Part shown: in pieces, positions 16,129-25,110 of the stretch
Position numbering within the stretch: position 1 is the stretch's first letter
How the letters are laid out: every line of letters starts with the position of its first letter
NCBI RefSeq assembly: GCF_020172665.1
Contig: NZ_CP083985.1
Span: 2,904,146 to 2,968,145 of the forward strand
DNA length: 64,000 nucleotides
Source: [Mycobacterium] zoologicum
GTDB lineage: Bacteria; Actinomycetota; Actinomycetes; Mycobacteriales; Mycobacteriaceae
Reading direction: 5' to 3'
Notes under the pieces: model-generated
Database searches by the model: none
Told to the model about the DNA's origin: nothing
Seen by the model: the letters and a program-made list of their open reading frames with translations, nothing else
Translations under genes and position numbers: made by a program

Positions 16129-19100
16129 CTCAGCACCACCAGCAGGTCGCCGCCCTCGACCTGCGCGGTCCCCGAAACCGCGACCCGTGCCACGGTCCCG
16201 TCCGAGGGTGCGGTGATGGCGGCCTCCATCTTCATCGCCTCTATGGTGGCGATCGTCTGCCCGGCACTGACCTTCTCGCCTTCGGCCACCCCGATGGTGA
16301 CGACCCCGGCGAAGGGTGCGGCGATGTGGCCGGCCTTGGTGCGATCGGCCTTCTCTGCCACCGGCACCTCGCTGGCGATGCTGCGGTCGCGCACCTCCAC
16401 CGGGCGCAGCTGACCGTTGATGATGCACATCACCGTGCGCATGCCGCGCTCGTCCGGCTCGGAGATGGCCTCCAGCCCGATCAGCAACTCCACCCCCTGC
16501 TCCAGCCGGACCCGGTGCTCCTCCCCTTGGCGCAGCCCGTAGAAGAACTGATTCGCCGAGAGCTGCGAGGTGTCGCCGTAGAGTTCGCGATGCGCCTCGA
16601 ATTCCTTGGTGGGACCGGGAAACAGCAGCCGGTTCAGCGTCGCCTGGCGCTTCGGCCCGGACAGCATGAGCACGGATTCGTCCTCCGGCGACAATGGCTG
16701 CACCCCTCGGGCCGGGTCGCGGCCCTCCAACGCCTTGGTGCGCAACGGTTCCGGCCAGCCGCCAGCCGGCTCGCCCAGTTCGCCGCGCAGGAATCCGATC
16801 ACCGAGTCGGGGATGTCCACCCGCCCCGGGTCGGTCGCGAACTCCTGCGCGGTGACGCCGGCGCCTACCAGCGCCAGAGCCAGATCGCCGACCACCTTGG
16901 AGCTCGGGGTGACCTTGATCAGCCTGCCCAGCACCGCATCGGCTCCGGCGTAGTTGGCCTCGATCTCCTCGAATCGATCCGCCAGACCGAGTGCTTTGGC
17001 CTGCTGGTGCAGGTTGGACAGCTGGCCGCCCGGGATCTCGTGGCGGTACACCCGGCCGGTCGGTCCGGCCAGCCCGGATTCGAACGGCGCGTATACCTTT
17101 CGCACGCCTTCCCAGTACGGCTCCAGATCGCACACGGCCTCCAGCGACAGGCCGGTGTCATAGGCCGTGTTCGCCGCGGCGGCCACGATCGAGCTGAGCG
17201 CGGGCTGGCTGGTGGTGCCGGCCAGCGGCCCCGACGCCCCGTCCACGGCGTCGGCGCCGGCGTGCCAGGCCGCCTCATAGGTGGCCAGCTGACCGCCCGG
17301 GGTGTCATGGGTGTGCACATGGATCGGCAGGTCGAAGCGGCTGCGCAGTGCCCGCACCAGAGTGGTCGCCGCCGCGGGCCGCAGCAGCCCGGCCATGTCC
17401 TTGATGGCCAGCACGTGCGCGCCGGCGGCCACGATCTGCTCGGCCAGCCGCAGGTAGTAGTCCAGGGTGTAGAGATTCTCGGCCGGATTGGTCAGGTCGC
17501 CGGTGTAGCACATGGCGACTTCGGCTATCGCACTGCCGGTTTCGCGTACCGCCTCGATCGCCGCTTGCATCGAGTCGACATTGTTGAGTGCGTCGAAGAT
17601 CCGGAAGATGTCAATACCGGTCGCGGTGGCCTCGGCCACGAACGCCGAGCACACCAGTTCCGGATACGGCGTGTAGCCGACGGTGTTGCGGCCCCGCAGC
17701 AGCATCTGCAGACAGATGTTGGGCAGTGCCTCCCGCAACACCGCCAGCCGCTCCCACGGGTCTTCCTTCAAAAACCTCAGCGCCACATCGTAAGTCGCAC
17801 CACCCCAGCACTCCATCGACAGCAGTTGCGGGGTAGTCCGGGCGATATGCGGCGCAACGTTGAGCAGCCCCTTGGTGCGCAGCCGGGTGGCCAGCAGTGA
17901 CTGGTGCGCATCCCGGAACGTCGTGTCGGTGACCCCCACAGCCGGCGACTCCCGCAGCCAGCGAGCGAAGCCGTCTGGTCCGAGTTCGGCCAACCGCTGC
18001 TTGGAACCGGGCGGCGGTGGGGCGGACAAGTCCACCGGGGGCAGTTTGTCGCGCGGGTAGGCCGCCGACGGCCGCGCGCCGTGCGGCTGGTTGACGGTGA
18101 CGTCGGCCAGGAAGGTCAGGATCTTGGTGCCGCGATCCGCGGAGGAACGCGCCGTCAGCAGCTGCGGACGTTCATCGATGAACGACGTGGTGAGGTGCCC
18201 GGCACGAAAGTCCGGATCGTCGAGAACCGCCTGCAGGAAGGGGATGTTCGTCGACACCCCGCGGATACGGAACTCCGCGATCGCGCGGCAGGCCCGCTTG
18301 ACCGCGATGGAGAAATCCCGGCCCCGGCAGGTCAGTTTGACCAGCATCGAGTCGAAGTGCGGGCTGATCTCCGCACCCAGGTTCGTGCCGCCGTCGAGCC
18401 GGATGCCCGCGCCGCCCGGGCTGCGGTAGGCGGTGATGCGACCGGTGTCGGGCCGGAAACCGTTCGCCGGGTCCTCGGTGGTGATCCGGCACTGCAACGC
18501 CGCGCCGTGCACCACGATGTCGTCTTGGCGCAGACCCAGATCGACCAGGGACTCCCCGGCCGCGACCCGCAGCTGAGCCGACACCAGATCGATGTCGGTG
18601 ATCTCCTCGGTTACGGTGTGCTCCACCTGGATTCGCGGATTCATCTCGATGAAGACGTAGTGGCCGCGCTCGTCGAGCAGGAACTCCACGGTACCCGCGC
18701 AGCTGTAACCGATGTGGCGGGCGAACGCGACGGCGTCGGCGCAGATCCGGTCCCGCAAAACTGGATCCAGGTTCGGCGCGGGAGCCAGTTCGACGACCTT
18801 CTGATGCCGGCGTTGCACGCTGCAGTCCCGCTCGTATAGGTGCACCACGTTGCCGTGCGTGTCGGCCAGGATCTGCACCTCGATGTGGCGCGGGTTGATC
18901 ACCGCCTGTTCGAGATAGACCGTCGCGTCGCCGAACGCCGACTCTGCCTCCCTGCTGGCGGCTTCGACGGCCTCGGCCAGCCCGTCGAAGTCGGCCACCC
19001 GGCGCATTCCGCGGCCACCCCCGCCGGCGACCGCCTTGACGAACAGCGGGAAGGTCATATCGGCTGCGGCGGAAACCAATTCGTCAACCGACCGGGACGG

Positions 19101-19508
19101 CTCCGAGGACACCAGTACCGGCAGACCGGCCTCGCGTGCGGCGGCCACCGCGTGGGACTTGTTGCCGGCCAGCGCCAGCACCGCCGCGCTCGGACCGACG
19201 AAGGTGATGCCGGCTTCGGCGCAGGCCTGCGCCAGCCGTGGGTTCTCCGAGAGGAATCCGTACCCGGGATACACCGCGTCGGCGCCGCATCGCTTGGCCG
19301 CGCCGACGATTGCCTCCACCGACAGGTAGCCGCGTACCGGGTGCCCGGGTTCGCCGATCTGGTAAGACTCGTCGGCCTTGAGCCGGTGAATCGAATTGCG
19401 GTCCTCGAAGGCGTAGACGGCAACCGTCTCGATCCCGAGTTCGTAGGCGGCACGAAACGCCCGGATGGCGATCTCCCCGCGGTTGGCGACCAGCACCTTC
19501 GAGATCAA
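16125..19508 (-). CDS. pyc: Pyruvate carboxylase
   Basis: 1127 aa, standard single-chain length. It converts pyruvate plus bicarbonate to oxaloacetate. The N-terminal biotin carboxylase domain (about 1-450) includes [19 protein letters not shown], the ATP-grasp loop [16 protein letters not shown] and [16 protein letters not shown]. The carboxyltransferase domain (about 520-820) includes [18 protein letters not shown] and [12 protein letters not shown]. The C-terminal biotin domain carries [10 protein letters not shown] with the biotinylated Lys. It is followed by rsmD (4-bp overlap). It is the only complete biotin carboxylase in the window. Confidence 0.97.
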   Translation of the reverse strand: MISKVLVANRGEIAIRAFRAAYELGIETVAVYAFEDRNSIHRLKADESYQIGEPGHPVRGYLSVEAIVGAAKRCGADAVYPGYGFLSENPRLAQACAEAGITFVGPSAAVLALAGNKSHAVAAAREAGLPVLVSSEPSRSVDELVSAAADMTFPLFVKAVAGGGGRGMRRVADFDGLAEAVEAASREAESAFGDATVYLEQAVINPRHIEVQILADTHGNVVHLYERDCSVQRRHQKVVELAPAPNLDPVLRDRICADAVAFARHIGYSCAGTVEFLLDERGHYVFIEMNPRIQVEHTVTEEITDIDLVSAQLRVAAGESLVDLGLRQDDIVVHGAALQCRITTEDPANGFRPDTGRITAYRSPGGAGIRLDGGTNLGAEISPHFDSMLVKLTCRGRDFSIAVKRACRAIAEFRIRGVSTNIPFLQAVLDDPDFRAGHLTTSFIDERPQLLTARSSADRGTKILTFLADVTVNQPHGARPSAAYPRDKLPPVDLSAPPPPGSKQRLAELGPDGFARWLRESPAVGVTDTTFRDAHQSLLATRLRTKGLLNVAPHIARTTPQLLSMECWGGATYDVALRFLKEDPWERLAVLREALPNICLQMLLRGRNTVGYTPYPELVCSAFVAEATATGIDIFRIFDALNNVDSMQAAIEAVRETGSAIAEVAMCYTGDLTNPAENLYTLDYYLRLAEQIVAAGAHVLAIKDMAGLLRPAAATTLVRALRSRFDLPIHVHTHDTPGGQLATYEAAWHAGADAVDGASGPLAGTTSQPALSSIVAAAANTAYDTGLSLEAVCDLEPYWEGVRKVYAPFESGLAGPTGRVYRHEIPGGQLSNLHQQAKALGLADRFEEIEANYAGADAVLGRLIKVTPSSKVVGDLALALVGAGVTAQEFATDPGRVDIPDSVIGFLRGELGEPAGGWPEPLRTKALEGRDPARGVQPLSPEDESVLMLSGPKRQATLNRLLFPGPTKEFEAHRELYGDTSQLSANQFFYGLRQGEEHRVRLEQGVELLIGLEAISEPDERGMRTVMCIINGQLRPVEVRDRSIASEVPVAEKADRTKAGHIAAPFAGVVTIGVAEGEKVSAGQTIATIEAMKMEAAITAPSDGTVARVAVSGTAQVEGGDLLVVLS

Positions 19509-19518
19509 GCGGCACCCC

Positions 19519-20124
19519 CTAGAACAGCGTCAGCCAGTAGTCCTGAAATCGCAGGAATATCAACAGGAATAACGCGATAAACCATAACGCAACAAGGGTC
19601 CACCGCCATCGGTGTAAATGCTGCGAAATAAAGCGTTGCGCATCGGGCCGGCGTGCAAATCCTGCGAATACCACCAGCAGCGCCATGGTGACCGCCCAGA
19701 CGACCATGCAGTACGGGCACACTGCGCCGATCCGGTACAGGCTCTGGAAGATCAGCCAGTGCACGAACCCGGCACCGGCCAGCGTCCCGAGCGTCAGGCC
19801 GAACCAATACCACCGCGGCAACTCGATTTTCGCGACCGCCAGCACCCCGGTGACCGCCACCACGGTGAACGCCACGATCCCCATCAGCGGGTTGGGGAAA
19901 CCGAACACCGATGCCTGCGGGGTGGCCATCACCGGCCCGCAGGACAGCACCGGGTTGAGATTGCACGACGGTACGTACCCCGGATCGGCCAGCAGCCGGA
20001 TCTTCTCCACGGTCAGCGTGAGCGAGGCCACCAGGCCGATGACCCCGGCGATCAGCACCGCCCAGGCGCGGCCCATCGGGGCCGGCGACAGTGACGGTTC
20101 GACCGGCGGTGCCGCGATGGTCAC
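19519..20124 (-). CDS. Vitamin K epoxide reductase (VKOR) family membrane protein
   Basis: 201 aa with five hydrophobic segments (about 20-40, 80-98, 105-130, 136-155, 175-195). The catalytic pair is C136-P-Y-C139 (GAVCPYCMVVW); the shuttle cysteines are C54 and C62 in the periplasmic loop (VPSCNLNPVLSCG). VKOR replaces DsbB in actinobacteria, reoxidising a DsbA-like partner with a quinone. That partner is encoded immediately upstream (4-bp ATGA overlap, 20121-20124). It is the Rv2968c position. Confidence 0.95.
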   Translation of the reverse strand: MTIAAPPVEPSLSPAPMGRAWAVLIAGVIGLVASLTLTVEKIRLLADPGYVPSCNLNPVLSCGPVMATPQASVFGFPNPLMGIVAFTVVAVTGVLAVAKIELPRWYWFGLTLGTLAGAGFVHWLIFQSLYRIGAVCPYCMVVWAVTMALLVVFAGFARRPDAQRFISQHLHRWRWTLVALWFIALFLLIFLRFQDYWLTLF

Positions 20125-20867
20125 GACTCCTTGGCCGTAGCTTCCATACCCGGCACATCTCCGACGATCTCCCGGATCTTGGCGACCAGATCCTCCGGGG
20201 TCGACGGCCGGTAGTCCTCGCCGTTGATCCGCAGCGTGGGCGTGGCGTGGATGCCGCCGGCCCGGGCCATGCCGTCGACCAGCTTGAGGTATTTACCGCT
20301 GTTGATGCAGGCCGGAACGCTGCCACCGGCGCCCGCCTGGCGGGCCAGCTCGATCAGACGGTTGTTGTCCGGGAAGGTGATGTCGGTCTCCTCGGGCTGC
20401 ATTTCCTTGGTGTAGAGCGCGGTGTGGAACCGGCGGAACGCGTCGTTGCTCTCGTCGGCCACACAGTAGGCCGCGGCACCGGCGCGCATCGAGTAGTCGT
20501 CACGGCCGGTCACGATCGCGACCATGTGGTAGTCCGCGGCGATGGCGCCGCTGTCGATCAGCCGCGACACGGTCGGGCCGAACGCCCGCTCCAGGTTGCC
20601 GCACGCCGGGCAGAGGAAGTCCTCGTAGAACTCCAGCACGGCCTTGGGCTCGCCTGTGCCGTCCTTGGTGACCAGCTTGGCCGAGGTCACCCGAATAGCC
20701 TGGTTGGCGCCGTCGCGCTTGTGGTTGTTGGACAGCACGATGTAGCTGATCAGGCCGACCGCGAAGATCACCACGACGGCGATGAGACCGATCTGCATGG
20801 CGAGGTTGCGCTTGTGGTCGTTGGCCCGCAGGCCGGAGGCTCCGGGGCGTTTGGGTTTGCTGGCCAC
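20121..20867 (-). CDS. DsbA-like membrane-anchored thioredoxin-fold oxidoreductase
   Basis: 248 aa. A single N-terminal anchor (about residues 24-46, MQIGLIAVVVIFAVGLISYIV) precedes an exported DsbA-type domain with active site C86-P-A-C89 (YEDFLCPACGN) and cis-proline region HATPTLRING. A further pair, CVADE and CINSG, is outside the active site. It introduces disulfides into exported proteins and is recycled by the adjacent VKOR. It matches Rv2969c. Confidence 0.93.
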   Translation of the reverse strand: MASKPKRPGASGLRANDHKRNLAMQIGLIAVVVIFAVGLISYIVLSNNHKRDGANQAIRVTSAKLVTKDGTGEPKAVLEFYEDFLCPACGNLERAFGPTVSRLIDSGAIAADYHMVAIVTGRDDYSMRAGAAAYCVADESNDAFRRFHTALYTKEMQPEETDITFPDNNRLIELARQAGAGGSVPACINSGKYLKLVDGMARAGGIHATPTLRINGEDYRPSTPEDLVAKIREIVGDVPGMEATAKES

Positions 20868-20932
20868 TGTCGGTTGGTCCTCGTCTTCGGTGGTGGGTTT
20901 GCGGTTCAGCCTACCGGCGCGTGCCAGAGGTC

Positions 20933-22033
20933 TCAGCTGCGGCTGAGGTGTGCCCGCAACGCCGAGATGAGCTCGGCGGTTGCCGCCGCGCTGCCACCGC
21001 CGAGCGGGAACAGGTTCATGAAAGCGTGCGTCATCGACCTCATCTGGCGCAGGTCGACCTCAACCCCGGCCTCACGCAGCGCCGTCGCGAACTGTTTCCC
21101 TTCGTCGTGCAGCGGATCGAATCCGGCGACCGCAACCAGCGCGGGCGGCAGTCCGGACAAGTCGCCGGCCAGCAACGGTGACACCCGAGAGTCGGTCGGA
21201 TCCACCTGTGAGCCGTCGAGATATTGGGCGGTGAACCAGTCCACGTCGTGCCTGGTCAGCAGGAAACCTTCGCCGAACAGGGTGCGCGAGCGGGTCACCG
21301 CGGTGCAGTCGGTCACTGGGTAGAGCAGCCACTGCAGAACCGGCGCCGGGCCGGCGTCGTCGCGTGCCAGCAACGCCACCGCGGCGGCCAGGTTGCCGCC
21401 GGCACTGTCCCCGCCCACCGCCACCTGTCCGGGCAGGCCGCCCAGCTGCTCGGCGTGGTCGTAGGCCCAGCGAAACGCCGCGTAGGCGTCGTCGACCGCC
21501 GCGGGTGCAGGATGCTCAGGCGCCAGCCGGTAGTCGATCGACAGCACCACGACGTCAGCGTCCCGACAGGTGAGCCGGCACACCGCGTCGTGGCTCTCGA
21601 GGTCACCGAGTACGAACCCGCCGCCGTGGTAGAAGACCAGCAGTGCCTTGGCGCCGCCGCCGGCCGGCCGGTAGTGCCGGGCGGCGATCTCACCGGCCGG
21701 GCCGGGCAGTGTGATGTCGCGCACCTCGACGCCGCGGATGCCACCGCCGCCCAGCCCGACGGCCAACTCACCCAATTGGGCCCGCGAGGCCGCTACGTCG
21801 TCGCCGACGACGAGGCCGTTGACACCCATGGCGCGCTGCGCGACCAGGGTCAGCTGCAGCGTGGGATCCAAGGTGTTGCCGTCGACGGTCACCGACCGCA
21901 CGCCGGTCATCAGCCGCTGCACTCCGATCGGCAGCCACGGCATCGCCTTCATCCCGACATTCATGGCGGTGCTCTTGAGCCGGTGAGTCCACCGCGGAGC
22001 GGGGCCCGAGTCGCCTGGCAGACTGCCTGACAT
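20933..22033 (-). CDS. lipN: Alpha/beta hydrolase of the hormone-sensitive lipase group, LipN-like
   Basis: 366 aa from ATG 22033 (MSGSLPGD). Oxyanion-hole motif HGGGF is followed by nucleophile elbow GGDSAGGN, acid-containing GFDPLHDEG, and the late His in SMTHAFMNLF. LipN-type enzymes hydrolyse short- to medium-chain esters. It corresponds to Rv2970c; the N-terminus aligns with what I recall of LipN (M-x-x-SLPG), which supports this start. The start codon shares the tetranucleotide CATG (22031-22034) with the divergent aldo-keto reductase gene. Confidence 0.92.
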   Translation of the reverse strand: MSGSLPGDSGPAPRWTHRLKSTAMNVGMKAMPWLPIGVQRLMTGVRSVTVDGNTLDPTLQLTLVAQRAMGVNGLVVGDDVAASRAQLGELAVGLGGGGIRGVEVRDITLPGPAGEIAARHYRPAGGGAKALLVFYHGGGFVLGDLESHDAVCRLTCRDADVVVLSIDYRLAPEHPAPAAVDDAYAAFRWAYDHAEQLGGLPGQVAVGGDSAGGNLAAAVALLARDDAGPAPVLQWLLYPVTDCTAVTRSRTLFGEGFLLTRHDVDWFTAQYLDGSQVDPTDSRVSPLLAGDLSGLPPALVAVAGFDPLHDEGKQFATALREAGVEVDLRQMRSMTHAFMNLFPLGGGSAAATAELISALRAHLSRS

Positions 22034-22877
22034 GACTGCTCGAAATGATTTGCGCACGGTCACGCTCAACGACGGTAATTCGCTACCCCGCCTGGGTTTC
22101 GGGGTTTTCCAAATTCCGGCCGCCGACGCCGAGCAGGCGGTCGCCACGGCACTGGCCGCCGGGTACCGCCACATCGACACAGCGGCGATATACGGCAATG
22201 AACGTGAGGTCGGCGCCGCGGTGCGTTCCAGCGGGGTGCCACGCGAGGAGATCTCCGTGGTGACCAAGGTGTGGAACGCCGATCAGGGCTACGACACGGC
22301 GCTGGCGGCGTTCGACAAGAGCATGGCGCGCCTGGGCCTGGACTACCTGGATCTCTACCTCATCCACTGGCCGCTGCCGGCGAGCGGCAAATTCGTCGAC
22401 ACCTTCCGGGCGCTGGCCCACCTGCGCGATCAGGGCCGGATCCGCTCGATCGGGGTCAGCAATTTCGCACCCGAACATCTCCAAACGCTGATCGACGGGA
22501 CCGGCATCGTGCCCGTGGTCAACCAGGTTGAACTGCACCCCCGCTTCAGCCAGGCCGAATTGCGGGAAGTGCACGCCCGGTTGGGCATCGCCACCGAGGC
22601 GTGGGCGCCGCTGGGGCAGGGCGCACTGCTGGAGAACCCGACGGTGACCGAGGTCGCGCAGCGTTGCGGCAGGACATCGGCGCAGGTGCTGATCCGCTGG
22701 CATCTTCAGCTGGGTAATATCGTGATTCCGAAATCAGTCAGCCCTGAGCGCATCGTGAGTAACTTCGACGTCTTCGACTTCGAACTCGGCAATGCCGAGA
22801 TGGCCGCGATATCCTCGCTCGACGACGGCACCCGATTGGGACCGGATCCACGCACGTTCGATTACACAGGTAGGTGA
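22032..22877 (+). CDS. Aldo/keto reductase (first of a tandem pair)
   Basis: 281 aa, a complete AKR barrel. The catalytic tetrad is visible: Asp and Tyr in [11 protein letters not shown], Lys in SVVTKVWN, His in YLIHWPLP. The NADPH-binding segment includes [21 protein letters not shown]. It reduces aldehydes or ketones; the substrate is unknown. ATG 22032 overlaps the divergent lipN start codon. The next gene, a paralog, follows after 1 bp. The downstream copy is the closer match to Rv2971, so this one is probably the extra copy. Confidence 0.92.
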   Translation: MTARNDLRTVTLNDGNSLPRLGFGVFQIPAADAEQAVATALAAGYRHIDTAAIYGNEREVGAAVRSSGVPREEISVVTKVWNADQGYDTALAAFDKSMARLGLDYLDLYLIHWPLPASGKFVDTFRALAHLRDQGRIRSIGVSNFAPEHLQTLIDGTGIVPVVNQVELHPRFSQAELREVHARLGIATEAWAPLGQGALLENPTVTEVAQRCGRTSAQVLIRWHLQLGNIVIPKSVSPERIVSNFDVFDFELGNAEMAAISSLDDGTRLGPDPRTFDYTGR

Positions 22878-22878
22878 G

Positions 22879-23718
22879 ATGACGCCGGGTACTTCGATCC
22901 CCTCCGTCGCCCTCAACGACGAGCACACGATGCCGACTCTGGGCATCGGAGTGGCCGAGCTCTCGGAGGCCGAGACCGAGCGGTCGGTCTCGGCCGCACT
23001 TGAAGCGGGGTGCCGGCTGATCGACACCGCCAAGGTGTACGGCAACGAGGAGGCCGTGGGCCGGGCCGTCGCCGCGTCGGGCATCCCGCGTGACGAACTG
23101 TTCATCACCACCAAGCTGGCCAACGCCGACCACGGCGTCGACGCCGCCATCGCGGCCTGCCAGGCCAGCCTGGAGCGGCTCGGCATGGACTACGTGGACC
23201 TGTATCTGATCCATTGGCCGGCTCCGGCGCTGGGCCTCTACGTCGACAGCTTCGGCGGGCTGATCCAGGCCAAGGAACTGGGCTGGGCCCGCTCGATCGG
23301 GGTGTGCAACTTCACCGCGGAGCACCTCAGCGACGTCACCGACCTGGCCTTCGAGACCCCGTCGGTCAACCAGATCGAGCTGCACCCGCTGCTCAACCAG
23401 GCCGAGCTGCGGGCCTTCCACGCCGAGCGCGGGATCGTCACGCAGGCTTACAGCCCGCTCGCGGTGGGCCGGTTGCTCGACCACCCGTCCGTCACCGCAA
23501 TCGCCGGCGAGTACGGCAAGACACCGGCGCAGGTGCTGATCCGGTGGAGCCTGCAGTTGGGCAACTCGGTTATCCCCCGCTCGGCCTCCCCGGAGCGCAT
23601 CGCCTCCAACCTGGACGTGTTCGGGTTCGAACTCGCCGACGAGCACATGAGCACCCTCAACGGGCTCAACGACGGCACCCGGGTGCGTGAGGACCCGCTG
23701 ACTTACACCGGCATCTGA
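22879..23718 (+). CDS. Aldo/keto reductase, Rv2971-like (second of a tandem pair)
   Basis: 279 aa from ATG 22879, directly after the first AKR's TGA with a single G between (TGAGATG), so translation is coupled. Tetrad residues are in [20 protein letters not shown] and YLIHWPAP; the cofactor segment is [21 protein letters not shown]. It shares the N-terminal phrase [18 protein letters not shown] with the M. tuberculosis Rv2971 family as I recall it. The substrate is probably small aldehydes such as methylglyoxal, from family knowledge only. Confidence 0.92.
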   Translation: MTPGTSIPSVALNDEHTMPTLGIGVAELSEAETERSVSAALEAGCRLIDTAKVYGNEEAVGRAVAASGIPRDELFITTKLANADHGVDAAIAACQASLERLGMDYVDLYLIHWPAPALGLYVDSFGGLIQAKELGWARSIGVCNFTAEHLSDVTDLAFETPSVNQIELHPLLNQAELRAFHAERGIVTQAYSPLAVGRLLDHPSVTAIAGEYGKTPAQVLIRWSLQLGNSVIPRSASPERIASNLDVFGFELADEHMSTLNGLNDGTRVREDPLTYTGI

Positions 23719-23725
23719 TCGGCGC

Positions 23726-24373
23726 TCAGCGGGTTCGGCGGTTGATCCGCTCCACCAGCCGGGCCCGTACCTGCGGCCACTCCTGGTCGATCACGGAGTA
23801 GACCATCGTGGTCCGCCACGAGCCGTCGGCGCGGCGGGCATGGCGGCGCAGCGCACCCTCCTCGGTCGCCCCGATGGCTTGCACTGCACGCCGGGAACGC
23901 TCGTTCTTCTCGTCCACATTGAGTTCCACCCGAACCGCACCGAGGCGCTCGAAGCAGTGGTCGAACAGCAGCAGTTTGGATTCGGAGTTGATCGCCGACC
24001 CGCGGACCCGGGAGGTCAACCAGGTGTAGCCGACGGTCACCCGGCGGTGCACCTCGCTCATGTTGTAGATCGACGTGGTCCCGACGATCTCGCCGGTTCC
24101 GATCTCGATCTGGGTCAGCACCTGCCGGCCGGATGCCAGCGGTTCAGCGAGCCTCGACGAAGGAGAGGCGAAGCTGGGACCGCTGCTCAAACCCAGTGCT
24201 TCGGCCACGGATTCTTCGGTGGGCGGGCCGGATTGGCTGCCGTAGAGGAAATACCGGGTGGTCTCGACGTCGTAGGCCCGTGCCAGGCCGTCGACGTCGG
24301 CGAGCACGGTCGGGCGCAGCAGCACCCGTTCACCGCGCAGGGTCGGCGTGGTGGTCCAGTGGTCGATCGCCAT
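23726..24373 (-). CDS. GNAT-family N-acetyltransferase carrying a dispersed-repeat insert
   Basis: 215 aa from ATG 24373 (MAIDHWTTTPTLRGERVLLRP) behind GGGGAA. It is a RimJ/RimL-like fold: VLLRPTVLADVDGLARAYD at the start, GEIVGTTSIYN, TVGYTWLTSRVRGSAINSESK (acyl-CoA region), and NERSRRAVQAIGATEEGALRRH. Residues around GPSFASPSSRLA (about 68-79) are encoded by copy B of the 38-bp dispersed repeat, in frame. The acceptor substrate is unknown. An upstream in-frame ATG at 24412 overlaps the HNH gene and is less likely. Confidence 0.88.
   Translation of the reverse strand: MAIDHWTTTPTLRGERVLLRPTVLADVDGLARAYDVETTRYFLYGSQSGPPTEESVAEALGLSSGPSFASPSSRLAEPLASGRQVLTQIEIGTGEIVGTTSIYNMSEVHRRVTVGYTWLTSRVRGSAINSESKLLLFDHCFERLGAVRVELNVDEKNERSRRAVQAIGATEEGALRRHARRADGSWRTTMVYSVIDQEWPQVRARLVERINRRTR
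24148..24185. repeat. 38-bp dispersed repeat, copy B (inside a coding sequence)
   Basis: Contains CTCGACGAAGGAGAGGCG, the same core as copies A and C, with one extra G near the right end. It lies inside the GNAT gene and is translated as part of GPSFASPSSRLAEPL. The 1-bp difference changes the reading phase relative to the other copies. Confidence 0.85.
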
Positions 24374-24396
24374 GCATTCCCCGTTCGGTCGGGCAG

Positions 24397-25110
24397 CTAT
24401 CCCGTCGGACATGTCGCCGAGGCCCGGCGCAGCTCCTCGGCCGACGGCTGATCGAGACGTAACCCGTAGCCCCGCACGACGGCAATGTAGGCGACGGCGT
24501 ACTGGCACGCGAATGATTTATTCGGCGGCATCCACTGTCCGGGCCCGGCGTCTCCTTTGTCCTGGTTGCCCTGCCCGGCGACCGCCAGCAGGTTGGCCGG
24601 GTCGTTGGCGAAGCGCAACCGCTGGCGATACGGCCATGCCGAAGCGCCCATATCCCAGGCGTAGGACAACGGGACGATGTGGTCGATCTGTACTGCCTCA
24701 CCGATTTTGGCGCCGCGGGTGAAGGAGACCGTGGCATTGGTGTAGGGGTCGTGCAGGGTGCCGGTGGCCACCGCCTCGGGGCAGCGCTTGGTCCAGACGT
24801 GGGTGATGTCGACGAGGTCCCTGTTGAGGATGTCGTCGCGGGTGTCGCAGCCGTTGTGCCCGCCCGGCGCGTCGTTGTCGTCGTCCCAGGCATCGCCGAA
24901 CACCGAGCGCCGGTAGTCGAAGCGGTGCGTGCGGACCGGAACCACGGTGATCCCGGCCAGCACGTCGGTGCCGGCTGCCACGGTGGGCATGCCGGCCATC
25001 GCGGCGGCGGTGTGGTTGCTCCTGACCACCGCCGACACGGTCTGGTACGCCACGATCACGGCCAGCACCGCGGCAACGGCCAGCCACACCAGGGCCTTGC
25101 GGTTCGTCAT
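24397..25110 (-). CDS. Exported/membrane-anchored HNH (DUF1524-like) nuclease family protein
   Basis: 237 aa from ATG 25110, which overlaps the recG stop as ATGA. An N-terminal hydrophobic segment (about residues 6-26) suggests a signal anchor. The HNH-type core follows: DAWDDDNDAPGG, CDTRDDILNRDL, the metal-binding IDHIVPLSYAWDMGA, and DPANLLAVAGQGNQDKGD. Extracellular HNH nucleases with this GmrSD-like pattern are common in actinobacteria. It matches the size and place of Rv2972c. Nuclease activity is inferred from motifs. Confidence 0.85.
   Translation of the reverse strand: MTNRKALVWLAVAAVLAVIVAYQTVSAVVRSNHTAAAMAGMPTVAAGTDVLAGITVVPVRTHRFDYRRSVFGDAWDDDNDAPGGHNGCDTRDDILNRDLVDITHVWTKRCPEAVATGTLHDPYTNATVSFTRGAKIGEAVQIDHIVPLSYAWDMGASAWPYRQRLRFANDPANLLAVAGQGNQDKGDAGPGQWMPPNKSFACQYAVAYIAVVRGYGLRLDQPSAEELRRASATCPTG

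Noticed and set aside
16326..17900. Long plus-strand open frame across pyc, and a similar one across ilvB (57734-59584)
   Set aside because: Both lie antisense to well-supported enzymes and show no recognisable motifs or ribosome sites.
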